From contig MEHQ01002123.1 of assembly GCA_008828725.1 (NCBI GenBank), forward strand, positions 270,887 through 334,886: DNA of 64,000 nt, read 5' to 3'. Both the position numbers and the translations under genes were made by a program. Under the pieces are notes generated by a model that was given only the letters and a program-made list of their open reading frames with translations, was not told the DNA's origin and did not search any database. Below, piece after piece: positions 20,821 to 31,656 of the stretch. Position 1 is the stretch's first letter; each line of letters opens with the position of its first letter. The stretch comes from Saccharina japonica. Its lineage: Eukaryota; Sar; Phaeophyceae; Laminariales; Laminariaceae.

Positions 20821-21181
20821 CGGTCGCCCCGATGGTCTAGAGGTAACCTCGTACGCTTCTGAACGTTGATGTCTGGAGTTCGAATCTCACGTGGGTCGGA
20901 CTTTTGAGTTTATTTGCAAAAATAAATAAAAAACGGAATCAACTGCTGAGAGCGTCAATTAATAGTAGCGTGGGTAGGCACAATTCGATGCGAGTCGACA
21001 AGGGAAGGAAAGGCTGAAGTCTTCTCGCGATAAAAATGCAAGGCAAGAACCGTAGTGGGGGAGGAGGGAGAGGAGCCTACTTTGTGACCCCGGATCTGAG
21101 TTACGACTAGGGAGGAGAGAGAAAGGAAGGGCGAAGATAATAAATGGGATGGACAAAAATAAATAAATAAATAAATAAAAA
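20821..21181 (+). repeat. tRNA-derived SINE, copy 1
   Basis: It starts CGGTCGCCCCGATGG. It has a polymerase III A-box-like TGGTCTAGAGG and a B-box-like GTTCGAATCTC, a body with GTGGGTAGGC and AACCGTAGTGGGGG, and ends in AATAAATGGGATGGACA plus an A-rich AAAT-repeat tail. It is nearly identical to the copy at 23641-23997. It splits Gypsy-B between RNase H and integrase. Confidence 0.85.
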
Positions 21182-21800
21182 ATGAAGGAGGCTGGCCATC
21201 GTGGTGCAGTAGCTACTTTCCAGCGCCTGGCGGAGTATTGTTGTTGGTTTCGCATGCAGGCGCACGTTGCCGAATTCGTCCAGCAGTGTCTTCATTGCAT
21301 GGACTCTAAGGCGGGGGAGAAGGTGCCTCGTCCGTTTGGGGAGACCGTGCACAGTACCAGACCGGGTGAGGTCGTCCACTTCGACTATCTTTATGTTGGA
21401 GCAAGTGGGCCGTTGGGCGACGACGGCCTCGATGAGGACGGGGGTTACAGTTAAATCCTCGTCATGATGGACGACATGAGCAATTGGGTTTGGCTTGACT
21501 CCACAGGGGCATGCACAGCCCGTTTGACAGTGCAGCATCTTCTGACTTGGTGCAAGACCGTTGGGGTTCTGGAGGTGTGGGTGAGTGACACTGCTTCCCA
21601 TTTCAAGAATCATATGATGGCTGCGTTGGAGAAGTTTCTTGGTGTCGACAGGAGGTTCTCTGTTGCGAATTCGCCTTGGTCTAATGGTACATGCGAACGA
21701 ATGATGCGTGAGGTGGTACGTACTTTGAAGGCTATGATCCAAGAAGAGAGACGGCATACCCAGGGGTGGGTAGACTTGGTACCGGCTGTTCAGACTTGGT
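21182..21800 (+). pseudogene. Gypsy-B integrase, truncated
   Basis: The zinc-binding region reads GHRGAVATFQRL and then CLHCMDSKAG. The catalytic core has HFDYLYVG (first Asp, about 21380), VSDTASHFKNH (second Asp, about 21586) and NGTCERMMREV (Glu, about 21690). A TAA at about 21452 is the only break in this part. Coding sense stops at VDLVPAVQTWY, where an ACTTGGTACCGG duplication leads into the repeat field. Confidence 0.85.
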
Positions 21801-22970
21801 ACCGGTCCCGCCGCGCCCATGTCCTCCCCGTCCAATGCACGGCCCCGCCGCGCACGTCCCAACTCGATTTATGTGCGGCCCCGTTGTCGCCTCCCCACTT
21901 GGCCCATTTGACGCACCCCGTCGTAGCCCCGTTACCGCACCCTTCTTTCTTCCTCCTACCACCTCCCGACTCGATCCGTGTGCGGCCCCATTGCCGCACC
22001 CCCACTTGGCCCCGTTGCCACACACCCCCTTGTAGCCCTGTTACCGCACCCTTGTCCCTCCTCGATGTGCACGGCCCCGCCGTGCACTTCCCAGCTCACT
22101 CCGTGTGCGGCACCGTTGCCGCACCCCCCGTCCTCCATTGCCATACCCTTCTCTCTCATCCCACGTGCGCTGCCCCCTTGTCGCACACCCCCATCTTTTT
22201 CCAATCTACTGCAACTGTGATGAACCACGCCCCCCTCCCCCCGTCTCTCCCCCCTTTTACCTGAAGTCTGCCAGTCCCCCTGTTAAGTCCTCCTATTTTT
22301 ATGCACTAACCCCATGCAATGCAGCTTTCCCCCTGTACCCCTCGACTCATCCCCCCCTTTTTTATTTTTTGTTATTATTGGTGTCATTATGTGTATTAAC
22401 TTGTTGTCCTCAACTCCACCCTCCCCTGCTCCCCCTTTTACTGTGCCGGCATAAGTTTGGCCTGTAATATTCATTCCGGACGGTGTTATTACTCACTCCC
22501 CCCCCATTCCGCCTACTACTGACATGCACGACCCCCCCCCGTAACCCAACCCCTTGACCCCCCCCCCCTCTGCCCTTGTTTCCCTGTTATATTCAGTTGT
22601 CGATATATGTATACATATATATATATTTCTTCCCCCCCCTTCTCCACTAGTTTACTACGCCTACAATACTCTATTCTTCCCTGGGCTACGAGTATGCCCC
22701 CCCGGAACCCAGCCCCTTCCTTCCGCCCCCCTTGGTCCCCCTCGACTCTTCCCTTTCCCCTTGCCACCCCCCCTCCTTCCTGCACCCGACCTGGCAAGTC
22801 ACTCCCCTGATTCCACTAGCCACGCTCAACCGTCGGTCCGGCTCGTTCCCGTCTTCCCCGGCTTGCCCCTCGGCCCCTCCTTCTACAGAATCTCCTCCCG
22901 CCCGTTGGACCTCCTTGTTGACCCTTCCCCTCCCAACTCTTCCAGGTCTGCATTGAACCGCTTCACTGAT
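21800..22970. repeat. Pyrimidine-rich degenerate repeat field
   Basis: The + strand is almost all C and T. A motif around GTGTGCGGCCCC...GCCGCACCCC recurs near 21870, 21980 and 22105, with a spacing of roughly 110-125 bp. The right part lacks clear periodicity. Long ORFs here are proline/leucine low-complexity artefacts. Confidence 0.6.
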
Positions 22971-23114
22971 ACAGTAGTAGTAAAGTGTGCATGCTGTTCT
23001 TCCGATTGAGAGGTACTGCTGTATTAATATAAGGACTGCTCTATGAATATAAGTAGTGGAAGCTGTAGTAGTAAAACATGTAGAAACAGTATTCATAGTG
23101 ACAATATTAGTATA

Positions 23115-24060
23115 ATCTATCTATTATATATAGTTTGTCTGATGCCCACAAAACAATACTTTAATCAAGTGATCTTTGATGCCCACTTTAGCATAGCAAC
23201 TTAGAGTGGAGCAAAAGCAAACAAAAAAACATCATTTTTTTTCTCCCACACATTCAAAGCACGCTTTTCCCTACGCCGGCATGCCCGGCACCGTCTTCTT
23301 ACGTCGCAGGCTGGCATACTGTAGTACAACTCGCACGTGCGCCGTGCTTGTCGCCATGTCCACAGCGATTCGCGGCTGCTCTACGTACGAGTATTGCAGC
23401 AGTGCGGTAGATTAAAATCGTCCATCCTCGCTTTGGTCGCCTACTCGTATCGTATTCCACCGCATAACAGGTACCAGGTAGCAGGTACCAGAGAGCACCA
23501 ACAACTGTCCTCAAGTCAAGCACCGCCGCCACCACCACCACCACCACCACCACCACCACCACCAGCTGAGCACCAGTACCGGCAGAAACGTGTCGCTGCT
23601 GTTGGTGATGGTGGTTGTGTTTGCTGGTTTTGGTTTTGCTCGGTCGCCCCGATGGTCTAGAGGTAACCTAGAACGCTTCTGAACGTTGATGTCTGGAGTT
23701 CGAATCTCACGTGGGTCGGACTTTTGAGTTTATTTGCAAAAATAAATAAAAAAAAAACGGAATCAACTGCTGAGAGCGCCAATTAATAGTAGCGTGGGTA
23801 GGCACAATTCGATGCGAGTCGACGAGGGAAGGAAAGTGAAGTCTTCTCGCGATAAAAGTGCAAGGCAAGAACCGTAGTGGGGGAGGAGGGAGAGGAGCCT
23901 ACGTTGTGACCCCGGACCTGAGTTACGACTAGGGAGGAGAGAGAAAGGAAGGGCGAAGATAATAAATGGGATGGACAAAACAAAAAAAAAAAAAAAATCT
24001 CTATCACTCTCCAAGGGATGGGTAAGAAATAGACCATTTTGTCGAATGCGGCGCAATGAT
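23115..24060 (+). repeat. Inverted-repeat family, copy a (with SINE inside)
   Basis: It starts ATCTATCTATTATATATAG, then has two subterminal CTGATGCCCA/TTGATGCCCA motifs. It is homologous to copy c at 47245-47890 and, inverted, to copy b at 28155-28530. It includes a CCACCA microsatellite (about 23523-23565). The SINE at 23641-23997 interrupts it exactly where copy c is continuous. Confidence 0.7.
23641..23997 (+). repeat. tRNA-derived SINE, copy 2
   Basis: It has the same head, body and tail as copy 1, with the A-box-like TGGTCTAGAGG, the B-box-like GTTCGAATCTC and a poly-A tail ending near 23997. Confidence 0.85.
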
Positions 24061-24329
24061 ATGATACCAGGTATCACATATACCAGGCTACGAGTAGCTC
24101 GTAGGTGCCGCGAGACACAATCATAGCTCTTCGTCGATACATCACGTTCAGCGATGCTCAGGTGACATGCTCATGTGGCATTCTCATGAGCCTGCATTAT
24201 GCTGTCATCATGCTGTCTGTGCACGCACGTACGTACGTACATAAAATGTGCCTGTTGTATATACGTACGTACGAAAAAGGCTGCTGCAGCAGTACGTATT
24301 TATTTCTATCATACGTACGTACTGGTACG

Positions 24330-25030
24330 TATTAGAGTACTGATGGCCTAAATACTTGGAGTACTTGAAGTATGAGCAGTACTGAAGGCCCAAATACTCC
24401 GAGTACTGGGAGTATGAGCAGTACTTATCCTCGAGTACAAGCAGTACTGGAGTAAAAACATCTAAATTACTCGGAGTACTCCCGAATATCGAAAGTATTG
24501 GACTCCAAAATACTGCGAGTACACAAAGTACCTAAAATATGTTTTTCTCGAAAATACTCTAATTATACTCCGAGGTAATGGGAGCATCTGTGAATTTTGA
24601 AATGCCATAAACGCCAGTCGCATGCTCCCAGAACCTGGGAGGAATGACGGCCGAGCCTTTAAAATGACGCAAAACGCTCCTTACGTACTTCACACTCCGA
24701 GTCTACTCCGAGTATCGAATACATTTCGTACTCCGAGTACTTAAGAGTATTAGAGTACTGGCCGCCTGAATACTCGGAGTACTTGGAGTATGAGTATACT
24801 GAAGCCCAAAATACTCGGGAGCAAAAGGAGTACCCGCAGTATCGGACCCCGAATTACTCCGAGTACAAGCAGTATCGAGAGTGTTCATACCCGAAATACT
24901 CCGAATACGAGCAGTATCCCGGAGTATCGAACCCCGAAATACCCCGAGTAGACGAAGTACCTGAAGTATTTTATCTCCAATACTCCTTACTTTCCTCCAA
25001 GGTACTCGGAGCATCTGTGGAATATTCGCA
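24330..25030. repeat. Array of palindromic GTACTCGGAGTAC-type motifs
   Basis: About 700 bp are densely packed with variants of TACTCCGAGTAC, spaced irregularly by about 15-35 bp. A spacer containing AAATAC is often present. Two larger blocks resemble each other (24340-24600 and 24740-25020). No gene is seen. The flanking 24061-24330 contains only GTAC-rich short repeats. Confidence 0.7.
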
Positions 25031-25139
25031 GTCAATTTGTTTCCTATTTATTCGTACATATTATTTTTAATTTGAGCCTTTATCATCTCCATTACTACTT
25101 TCTTTAATGGCCCTACCGCCGTGGGGGCGGGAGGGCCTC

Positions 25140-25311
25140 TTATTCCCGAGTAGTAGATATAGTAGCAGTACTGGTAGTAGCCGTAGTATACTAGTAGGTA
25201 GTATCGTAGTGAAGTAGGGGTAGTGGTAGTAGTAGTAGCAGCAGTATTATAGTAGTAGTCGTAGTAGTAGTGGTAGTAGTAGTAGTAGTAGTTGTTGTAA
25301 TTGTAGTAGTC

Positions 25312-25374
<63 letters not shown>

Positions 25375-25560
25375 ATAGTAGTAGTAGTCGTAGTAGCAGT
25401 AGTAGTAGTAATAGCAGTAGTAGCAGTAGTAGTAGTAGTAGTGGTAGTAGTCGTAGTACTCGTAATATTAGTAGTAGCTGACAGAGTAGTAGTAGTAGTA
25501 GTAGTAGTCGTCGTAAAAGTGGTCGTAGTCGTAATATGGCAGTACTCGTAATAGGTAGCA
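25140..25560. repeat. TAG/GTA trinucleotide microsatellite
   Basis: About 400 bp of imperfect (TAG)n, interrupted by TGG, TCG and CAG units. Confidence 0.95.
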
Positions 25561-28154
25561 AAAAAACTATTAATAGTGGTAGCAGGTAGCAGTGATACAG
25601 CAGTAGCGTTTCAGCCGTATTAGCTAAGCTATACCCCTGGTACAATATTAACCAGTTTAGTACAGAAATACTGCTGTCGTCCCTATCCTCATCGGCCGTA
25701 AATAAATACTGTAACTAAACTACCCAAAAGCCCCCCAAGCAGTCCCGTCTTCTGTCTCATAGGAAACCCCTGGTTTTTAATGACTCGTATAACCTTATCC
25801 TTACTCGTGAGTCCTCGCAGCTAACACTCGCTCCGCGTTTCTCTGATACGCACGTATTCTAAATCCCTTTAGGGTTTAGTTTCTGTTTCGGCTCAAAAAA
25901 ACTCTATCTTTTCACGACCGTGGTTTTTTCAAAGCAATTATTTGACCGTGGTTATTTGACCGCTTTCTGCCTACGGGCGAACGTCCGCGAACATCCGGCC
26001 CCGAGCAAGCACAAACCGCGGGCTCGCGGCGGTGCCTCCGCACATGTCACCCCTCGCTCCCTGGGAATTCTCGTGGGTCTGCTCGGTAAGCGCCGTTAGA
26101 AATCCCGCTCCCGGTCAAAACAGTGCCGTATTTACTCGACTCAAGTATTACACTAATTCCAAGTAAAACAAGCAAAACGAAGCAAAATGTGTTGATTTTT
26201 CGTTTTCACGCTTGATTAGTACGAATAATCATCACCGTAATCTTGATTATTAGACATGTGATTATATAATCATGACTTTTATATCTTGATTATAATCATG
26301 ACTCATCGATCGGTACGTACAGCAGTACGCGCTTGTACTCGTGTAGCTATGATATCAATCTCATCTCTTTCTTCTCCTTTAGAATTTTGATAGATGGCAG
26401 TTCTCGACGAAGGACTTCGTGAACATGTGCCTGATTTCTGTTTTGACAAAATCTGTCTTGACCCGTCGGTTAGGCACGGCCACGGGTGTCGGCTATCGCT
26501 GGCGGCTAGAGGGACCGAACTGGCTGGTTTCGTGCCTAGGCGGTGCGTGGTCACCGATTCACGGCTGCAGCAGGGTACGTGGGTCAGGACTGATGTTCGG
26601 CTCGGCACCGATCGTGTGTCAGGATATTTGTGTCATCAAGTTTATATTCAAGGGTTTAAAAAAATCCAGAAAGCTATCCGGAAAAAAACACACACACACA
26701 CACGCCTTGAAGCTCTGGCAAACACATCCAGCGGGAGAACGAGCGCACCGCGCATCTCACGAACGGCGGCCGACCAGGCTTTCAGATACAGAGGGCGGGG
26801 GAAGCTTGACATCGACTGATTCGATGGTGACATGGTCAAGCAATCCTTAGATGACGTAGGTGACTTTTCGAGAAGATCATCACACCTACCTGTTGAAAAA
26901 AAACATAAACGAGCTCGCTAATACGAGTACGACGTACGTATGTACAGCAGCAGCAGCAGCACCGTGATATGGGAGTTCCAATGCAATACGTGTGCAGAGC
27001 ACGCCGGTCCCAGTGGGGAGGTGGTATAAGTACCCTCGAGAGTTCGTGAAGACCACGAACCCTCGGTCGGGGGTACGTCTATATCTATGCGCGAACCCCC
27101 TTCCAGCATGCAGGGGGGTTGCTCTACATGCGGTCCCAGTGATACTTCTTCGAGATTGGCAGACCCACTCCGCCTCCTGGCGATTCCATTCAAGCAAAAA
27201 TCCACGGAATTATGCCATCCTTTTGGTTCGCGCACGGGGTATGTCTGTCTGTGAAGTTTGGTGATACAGCGCAATCAATCGTAAGATACGATAACTCTAA
27301 GTACGTATAGTCCATCCGGGACAACATTTCCAACGACGTTTATAGTCATAACTCATGAAAAAATACATTTTTTTTTATGATACAACCATATTCGTAACCG
27401 CAAAGACAAGAGGAATCGATGCTGAGAGTGAGAAAGAAATCTAATGTACACACTAAATTCAAGTAGTTATGCAACAATGCGCAAAAAAATATCGAAAAAT
27501 ATTTCTCCAAGACTGGCAAAAATCGACCAAAATCAGTCATTTTGGGCAAAATGATGAATATCTCACGAAATTTTGTGTTGCTGAAAAGAAAAGAAAAATA
27601 CGCCGCCAGGTGTGGACCAGAGCAATCGTTTGCCGTATTATATTTGTAAATCGCACGATTTTTCAAGCAGTAGTAACCAGGAGCGAACGACCTTCAAGAT
27701 TCGTGTTTTTCCTCGTATCTCCGTCAAAAATTATTATTTTTTATTGCGAAAACAAAGACCGGCGTCGTATAACCATAACTCCCCAAATCAGTGCTCATAA
27801 TTTGGGTCTGAAAGTATTAGACCCAGGGAAACCAGGGGCTTGTTTACACGCTTTTTGCACAAAAGAGGCGAACTACAACAAAAATGGTGAAAAGCTGCGG
27901 GAAGCGTTGAGCTTTATTTATGACGGTGTCTCCAGATTTTCGAACAGCCCAACACAGCCCGAGCAAAATGTACCTAGGTGCGTGGGATCCTCTGGAAATA
28001 TTGCGCTGGATGGACCATACGTACTACTACGCGTACTGCTTTGCGTCATCTATCTGTCTGTGTGTGTCAGTAGAGTGTACCCCCTTGATCCTGCTGCAAT
28101 TTGTACTCGGAGAAGAACAAGAACAATAACTACTACTGATGTGCCTGTACAGAA
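25561..28154. other. Unassigned A/T-rich sequence
   Basis: No supported gene. AT-rich palindromic pieces around TGATTATAATCATGA lie near 26225-26310. A CACA microsatellite lies at about 26690, and poly-A/T stretches at 27360-27600. The ORFs at 26394-26850 and 27469-28227 have no recognisable domain and are treated as chance. Confidence 0.45.
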
Positions 28155-28530
28155 GGCGACGTACGTATCGTATTATTCGAGTACGACCAGAGCGAGGATG
28201 AACGATACAATCTCAGCAAAGATTTAAAGTAACAACCGCACTGCTGCAATACTCGTACGTACATAGAGCAGCCGCGAATCGCTGTGGCCACGACGACAAT
28301 CACGGCGCACGTACGAGTTGTACTACAGTATGCCAACCTGCGACGTAAGAAGACTGTGCCGGGCATGCCGGCGTAGGGAGAGGCGTGCGTTTTGAATGTG
28401 TGGGAGAAAAAAAAAAATGCATTTGCATTTGCTCCACTCTACGTTGCTATGATAAATTGGGCATCAAATATCACTTGATTAAAGTATTTTTTTTTGGGCA
28501 TCAGACGAACTATATATAATAGATAGATTG
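28155..28530 (-). repeat. Inverted-repeat family, copy b
   Basis: This is the reverse complement of the first about 370 bp of copies a and c, ending ATATAATAGATAGATT at 28530. It abuts Copia-1 LTR sequence. Paired with copy a it would bound a 5.4-kb element with terminal inverted repeats, but no target duplication is evident. Confidence 0.65.
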
Positions 28531-28690
28531 AAGATTATGTGGATCTTGACGACTGGGTGCATATGTGATGACGCACTCTGTCACTTCGTGCTGTCCCTAC
28601 CCTGAAAGGGAGAAGATAATAAACGACTTGAATCATCAAACCATCGATTGTCCGGGTGTCTTGACTACCTTGCTTGGAGCTGACGAACAC
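28531..28690 (+). repeat. Copia-1 5' LTR, right part
   Basis: About 160 bp are nearly identical to 46815-46974 (TATGTGGATCTTGAC through GAGCTGACGAACA). It contains the polyadenylation-like signal AGATAATAAACG. Confidence 0.75.
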
Positions 28691-28699
28691 TGTACAGTG

Positions 28700-28716
28700 T
28701 TGGTACCAACGCAGCC
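28700..28716 (+). promoter_or_regulatory. Candidate tRNA primer-binding site
   Basis: TTGGTACCAACGCAGCC lies about 10 bp after the LTR end and just before the gag ATG at 28722. This is where minus-strand synthesis is primed in LTR elements. The TTGGTA start is like sites complementary to initiator tRNA; the rest does not match well. Confidence 0.4.
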
Positions 28717-28721
28717 TCATC

Positions 28722-29487
28722 ATGGGTGATGAACTTGATGATCTAAGGGCCGTAGTCTCGGAACAGGGCCTCGCTCTCAAAGGTCTACAACAAACAGCCG
28801 AAGACGAAGAGGAGCGTCAAAAATCGTCTCATGCTGAACTACTTGAGATGATGGCTGCGCTGTTGAAAACCAGCCGAGAAAACGAGGCGCAGCAGAAGTC
28901 TGGTAGGCAGCAGAGGCTACCTACCGCTGATACAGCAGGGAGGGATGCTGTATCGCCATCGTTGGAGCGCTCCGACGATGGCACCGGGAGCGGGAAGGAG
29001 GAACGTGGTGGTGGTGCTGCGGAAGTTCTGGAGGCCAGCTTGGCGGAAGAGGGAGAGATTGGGGTTTCGGCCCCTCAGGTGAGCCCTCGAACACTGCTGC
29101 TGCGGAAGGTCTTCGTAGTCAGTCATTTTTGGGTCAACCCAAGATGGCAATTCCTACCTTGAAGCGGAGAGAGAATGCTGACATCTTCTCGAAGCAGATG
29201 AGAGTCTACGCCAAGCTGCACAGATTCGAAACCGTCTTTGAGAGTGACCCATACGTTGAGGTTGGGGCAGATGGCAATGACAAGGAGACGCTGATGGCTC
29301 AGAGAGTATCGGCCGCGATGTACGAGAAACAGCTGTTGGCGTGGGTTTTTCTTTCTCAAGCCTTGCAGTCCAATGTGGACAAAGCGACTTTTCACCGCAG
29401 TACGTCCCCCAGAAAATGTTGGGAATTGGTGCAAGATTGGTGGGACACCAGAAGACCAATGCCCAAAAGGGATTGTGCATGAGAGAG
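28722..29487 (+). pseudogene. Copia-1 gag, 5' part
   Basis: ATG 28722 (MGDELDDLRAVV) opens a charged, coiled-coil-like N-terminus (EDEEERQKSSHAELLEMM). An extra T in the run at about 29126-29130 shifts the frame. Gag continues as IPTLKRRENADIFSKQMRVY, EKQLLAWVFLSQALQS and KCWELVQDWWDT, a pattern of the copia-type gag (UBN2/retrotran_gag) family. The gene is interrupted at 29487 by Gypsy-A2 and continues at 44505. Role: capsid-forming protein, from family knowledge. Confidence 0.75.
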
Positions 29488-29799
29488 TGTAACGAAGGAT
29501 AAGAGCTGTTTTAGACGTACGCACCCTGGTCTCCAATCCACCTGTCCCTAGTCTCTCACCACTTCGTAGTTCGTTTCCTTTCCGTACATGCTTTCAGGTT
29601 GGCTTGCCTCCTTGTCTTCTGGTATCAACAGCTTCCTGCAAAGTACCAGTCTTCTGCCTGTGAACTCCTCCTCGATCCTCCAGTGCTACACAACAGATCT
29701 CAGTATCAAACCTTCGACAATACCTTGCTGTAACGATCGCTCTACTCAATCTCGCTTCGCAGTCACGCACGCTCAAGTTCTCTTCCGTTTTTCCCTCGT
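29488..29799 (-). repeat. Gypsy-A2 3' LTR, distal part
   Basis: Almost identical to 44057-44367 of the 5' LTR. It is cut at about 29799 by DIRS-2; the remainder lies at 36788-36930. Confidence 0.85.
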
Positions 29800-30497
29800 T
29801 TTGTTATATTTTGGCTCAAGAATTGTGGAATTATTATACGCAGTAAAATGATGCCTAGACGGCACCCACATGGTACAATGGGATACCCTGCTCCCAGAAA
29901 ACTAAAACACAGAAAAAAAAAACAACACCCTTCGGGCTAACCCGCTACGTTTACGTTTCGGCCCCGTACCGCCGAGAAAAAAACGGAAACCCTGGCCCCA
30001 CTTTTCTGCTAGTATGTTACACTAATATTCTACCATAACCTTACTGCCCCCCCCCCCCCCCTCTCTTGAGCGTTAGGGCGGGACGGTGGCGAAAAAACGC
30101 TCAAACCAATACCAACCTCTGCCCGGTCACCTCCCCTTGCGCTCTGCNTGCTGCTCTGCTGTTCGCTTCGTTGCTTGCCAGCAAGTGTCCAGCTTCCACA
30201 ACACTTTCCCATAACGCCTTCCACTTTATTACAACCCCTTTTCCCTCCCACATTCTTGCCATTTAAAAATACACAAACTCCATATTCGAAATGAATTTGA
30301 ATATATTAATTTGTTATATTTTGGCTCAATAATTGTGGAATTATTTTACGCAGTAAAATGATGCCTAGACGGCACCCACATGGTACAATGGGATACCCTG
30401 CTCCCAGAAAACTAAACACAGAAAAACCCCTTCGGGCTAACCCGCTACGTTTACGTTTCGGCCCCGTACCGCCAAGAAAAAAACGGAAACCCTGGCC
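29800..30497 (-). repeat. DIRS-2 3' split direct repeats (B1-A2-B2)
   Basis: B2 and A2 occupy 29800-30308 and B1 30309-30497, matching 7960-8671 of DIRS-1. They include the C-run (G-run on the minus strand) and the GAGCGTT/AACGCTC inverted pair. Confidence 0.85.
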
Positions 30498-30550
30498 CAT
30501 GGGCAAGCCCGATTACCTCTGAAACTCATCTTCTTACTCCTCTTCCCGCT

Positions 30551-31656
30551 TTACCTTGATAGAGCTTCTGACACAAATTCTGCCCCCTCCCCTCCCGCTC
30601 TTACGTAAACCATGAACGCCAGCGACTTCCATCTCCCCGCCCTTTGGATCTGAATATCCGATGCACCTTGTGCCGCCAGCTGCGTGGCCCCACCAACCCT
30701 ACCTGAGTGTAAAGCGTACTGCGCCGGATCTCTACCCAAACCACTCACGATCCGCCTCAAGGCCTTCGTCGCTACCGCGCGCGTGATAACCTTCCACCCA
30801 CTTGCCGTGCGTGTCTGCATGAGCGGTGCTGACCCGCTCAACTCGGGGTACAGGTCCAGCAGGTCCAGAATAATTTCCAGAGCCCCGTAACCCCTTACAC
30901 CCCTCGTCGCTTGGTCCTTCCCTACCGGTACGCTCGTCCTGGTAACGGTTGCCCCTAACCTCTTGTTGTCCGACTTGGACGCGCGGAACTTCACTTCTAC
31001 TCTGTCTGCTATGCGCCTGTCATCCCACGCCAGTTGTGACGCTCCCGCATAAAATTCCAAGTCCCTTCTCGTCAGACAAAAGTCCGGGTGTACCAGGCCA
31101 TTACCAAAAGCCCAATTTTCCGAGGCTCTGCACAATAGATGGAACGACAAAGCGAGACCATACCACACTACCCACCCTTCGGTCTCTACACCGGCTACGC
31201 ACCCCCTCCCCTTGGTTGGCAGTTCCCACGACAGAGGTTTCCTTACCTTGGGGCCTACCTCTGACTTCCGTGTGCTCTGTCGATCCCGTTTCCTACTGCT
31301 GTCACCATGCAGTGCGACGTGGGCAATTCCCAACCCTCAAACATTCTGTGGAAATACTTGATCGCGGCTAGATACCCTCGAACCGTCTGACTCTGGTTTT
31401 TGAAGCTAAAGCATCGCAACGCCATGAATTTCGTCAGCTCTTTAACTGCCGCATCGACTCCGTCCCTTTCCAACAGCCACGCCCCCTTTCCTTCTAACGC
31501 CCTGAGACGGCACCACGTTTGCCATTGATTCCAGTACACCTTTTGCGTGCTTCCACCCACCGAGGCCAGCGCTAGGGTCTCCACCAATCTTTTCGCCTCG
31601 TCCTCATTCCCTCCCTCTCCCGCGTATGGTCCTGCTCGGGGGGGGTTGAGAAGTGT
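30551..31656 (-). pseudogene. DIRS-2 tyrosine recombinase, frameshifted
   Basis: It is homologous to the DIRS-1 recombinase, with the same catalytic blocks (LLCRASENW, ALHSGRVGGATQL, RAGRWKS, MVYVR). A base missing near 31266 shifts the frame (31255-31587 against 30551-31333). As in DIRS-1, a TGA (about 31657-31659) precedes it in frame, and no ATG lies between that stop and the N-terminal domain. Confidence 0.85.

Larger units (their letters stand above)
16931..21800 (+). mobile_element. Gypsy-B: decayed Ty3/gypsy retrotransposon
   Basis: The order gag - protease - reverse transcriptase - RNase H - integrase is that of Ty3/gypsy. It differs clearly in sequence from Gypsy-A. The 5' LTR is not recognised, because the inverted-repeat element ends at 16930 and only about 140 bp separates it from the gag ATG. 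Integrase breaks off at about 21800 into a pyrimidine-rich repeat field. A SINE (20821-21181) lies between RNase H and integrase. Several frameshifts and stops make it inactive. Confidence 0.85.

Noticed and set aside
20821..20905. Candidate tRNA gene
   Set aside because: A- and B-box-like sequences are present, but the head is followed by the SINE body and A-rich tail and repeats at 23641; it does not form a convincing cloverleaf gene.
24200..24330. GTAC repeats as a CRISPR-like array
   Set aside because: Simple-sequence repeats without spacers of constant length, in a eukaryotic context.
25247..25645. Long Leu-only or Val-only ORFs on both strands
   Set aside because: These are translations of the TAG microsatellite and have no coding value.
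26394..26850. Two overlapping ORFs of about 140 codons as a host gene
   Set aside because: No recognisable domain, a CACA microsatellite inside, and both frames equally open.
28696..28726. Possible cDNA-library adaptor contamination (similar to a template-switching primer)
   Set aside because: Similarity is partial, the position fits a retrotransposon primer-binding site, and gag follows in frame context.
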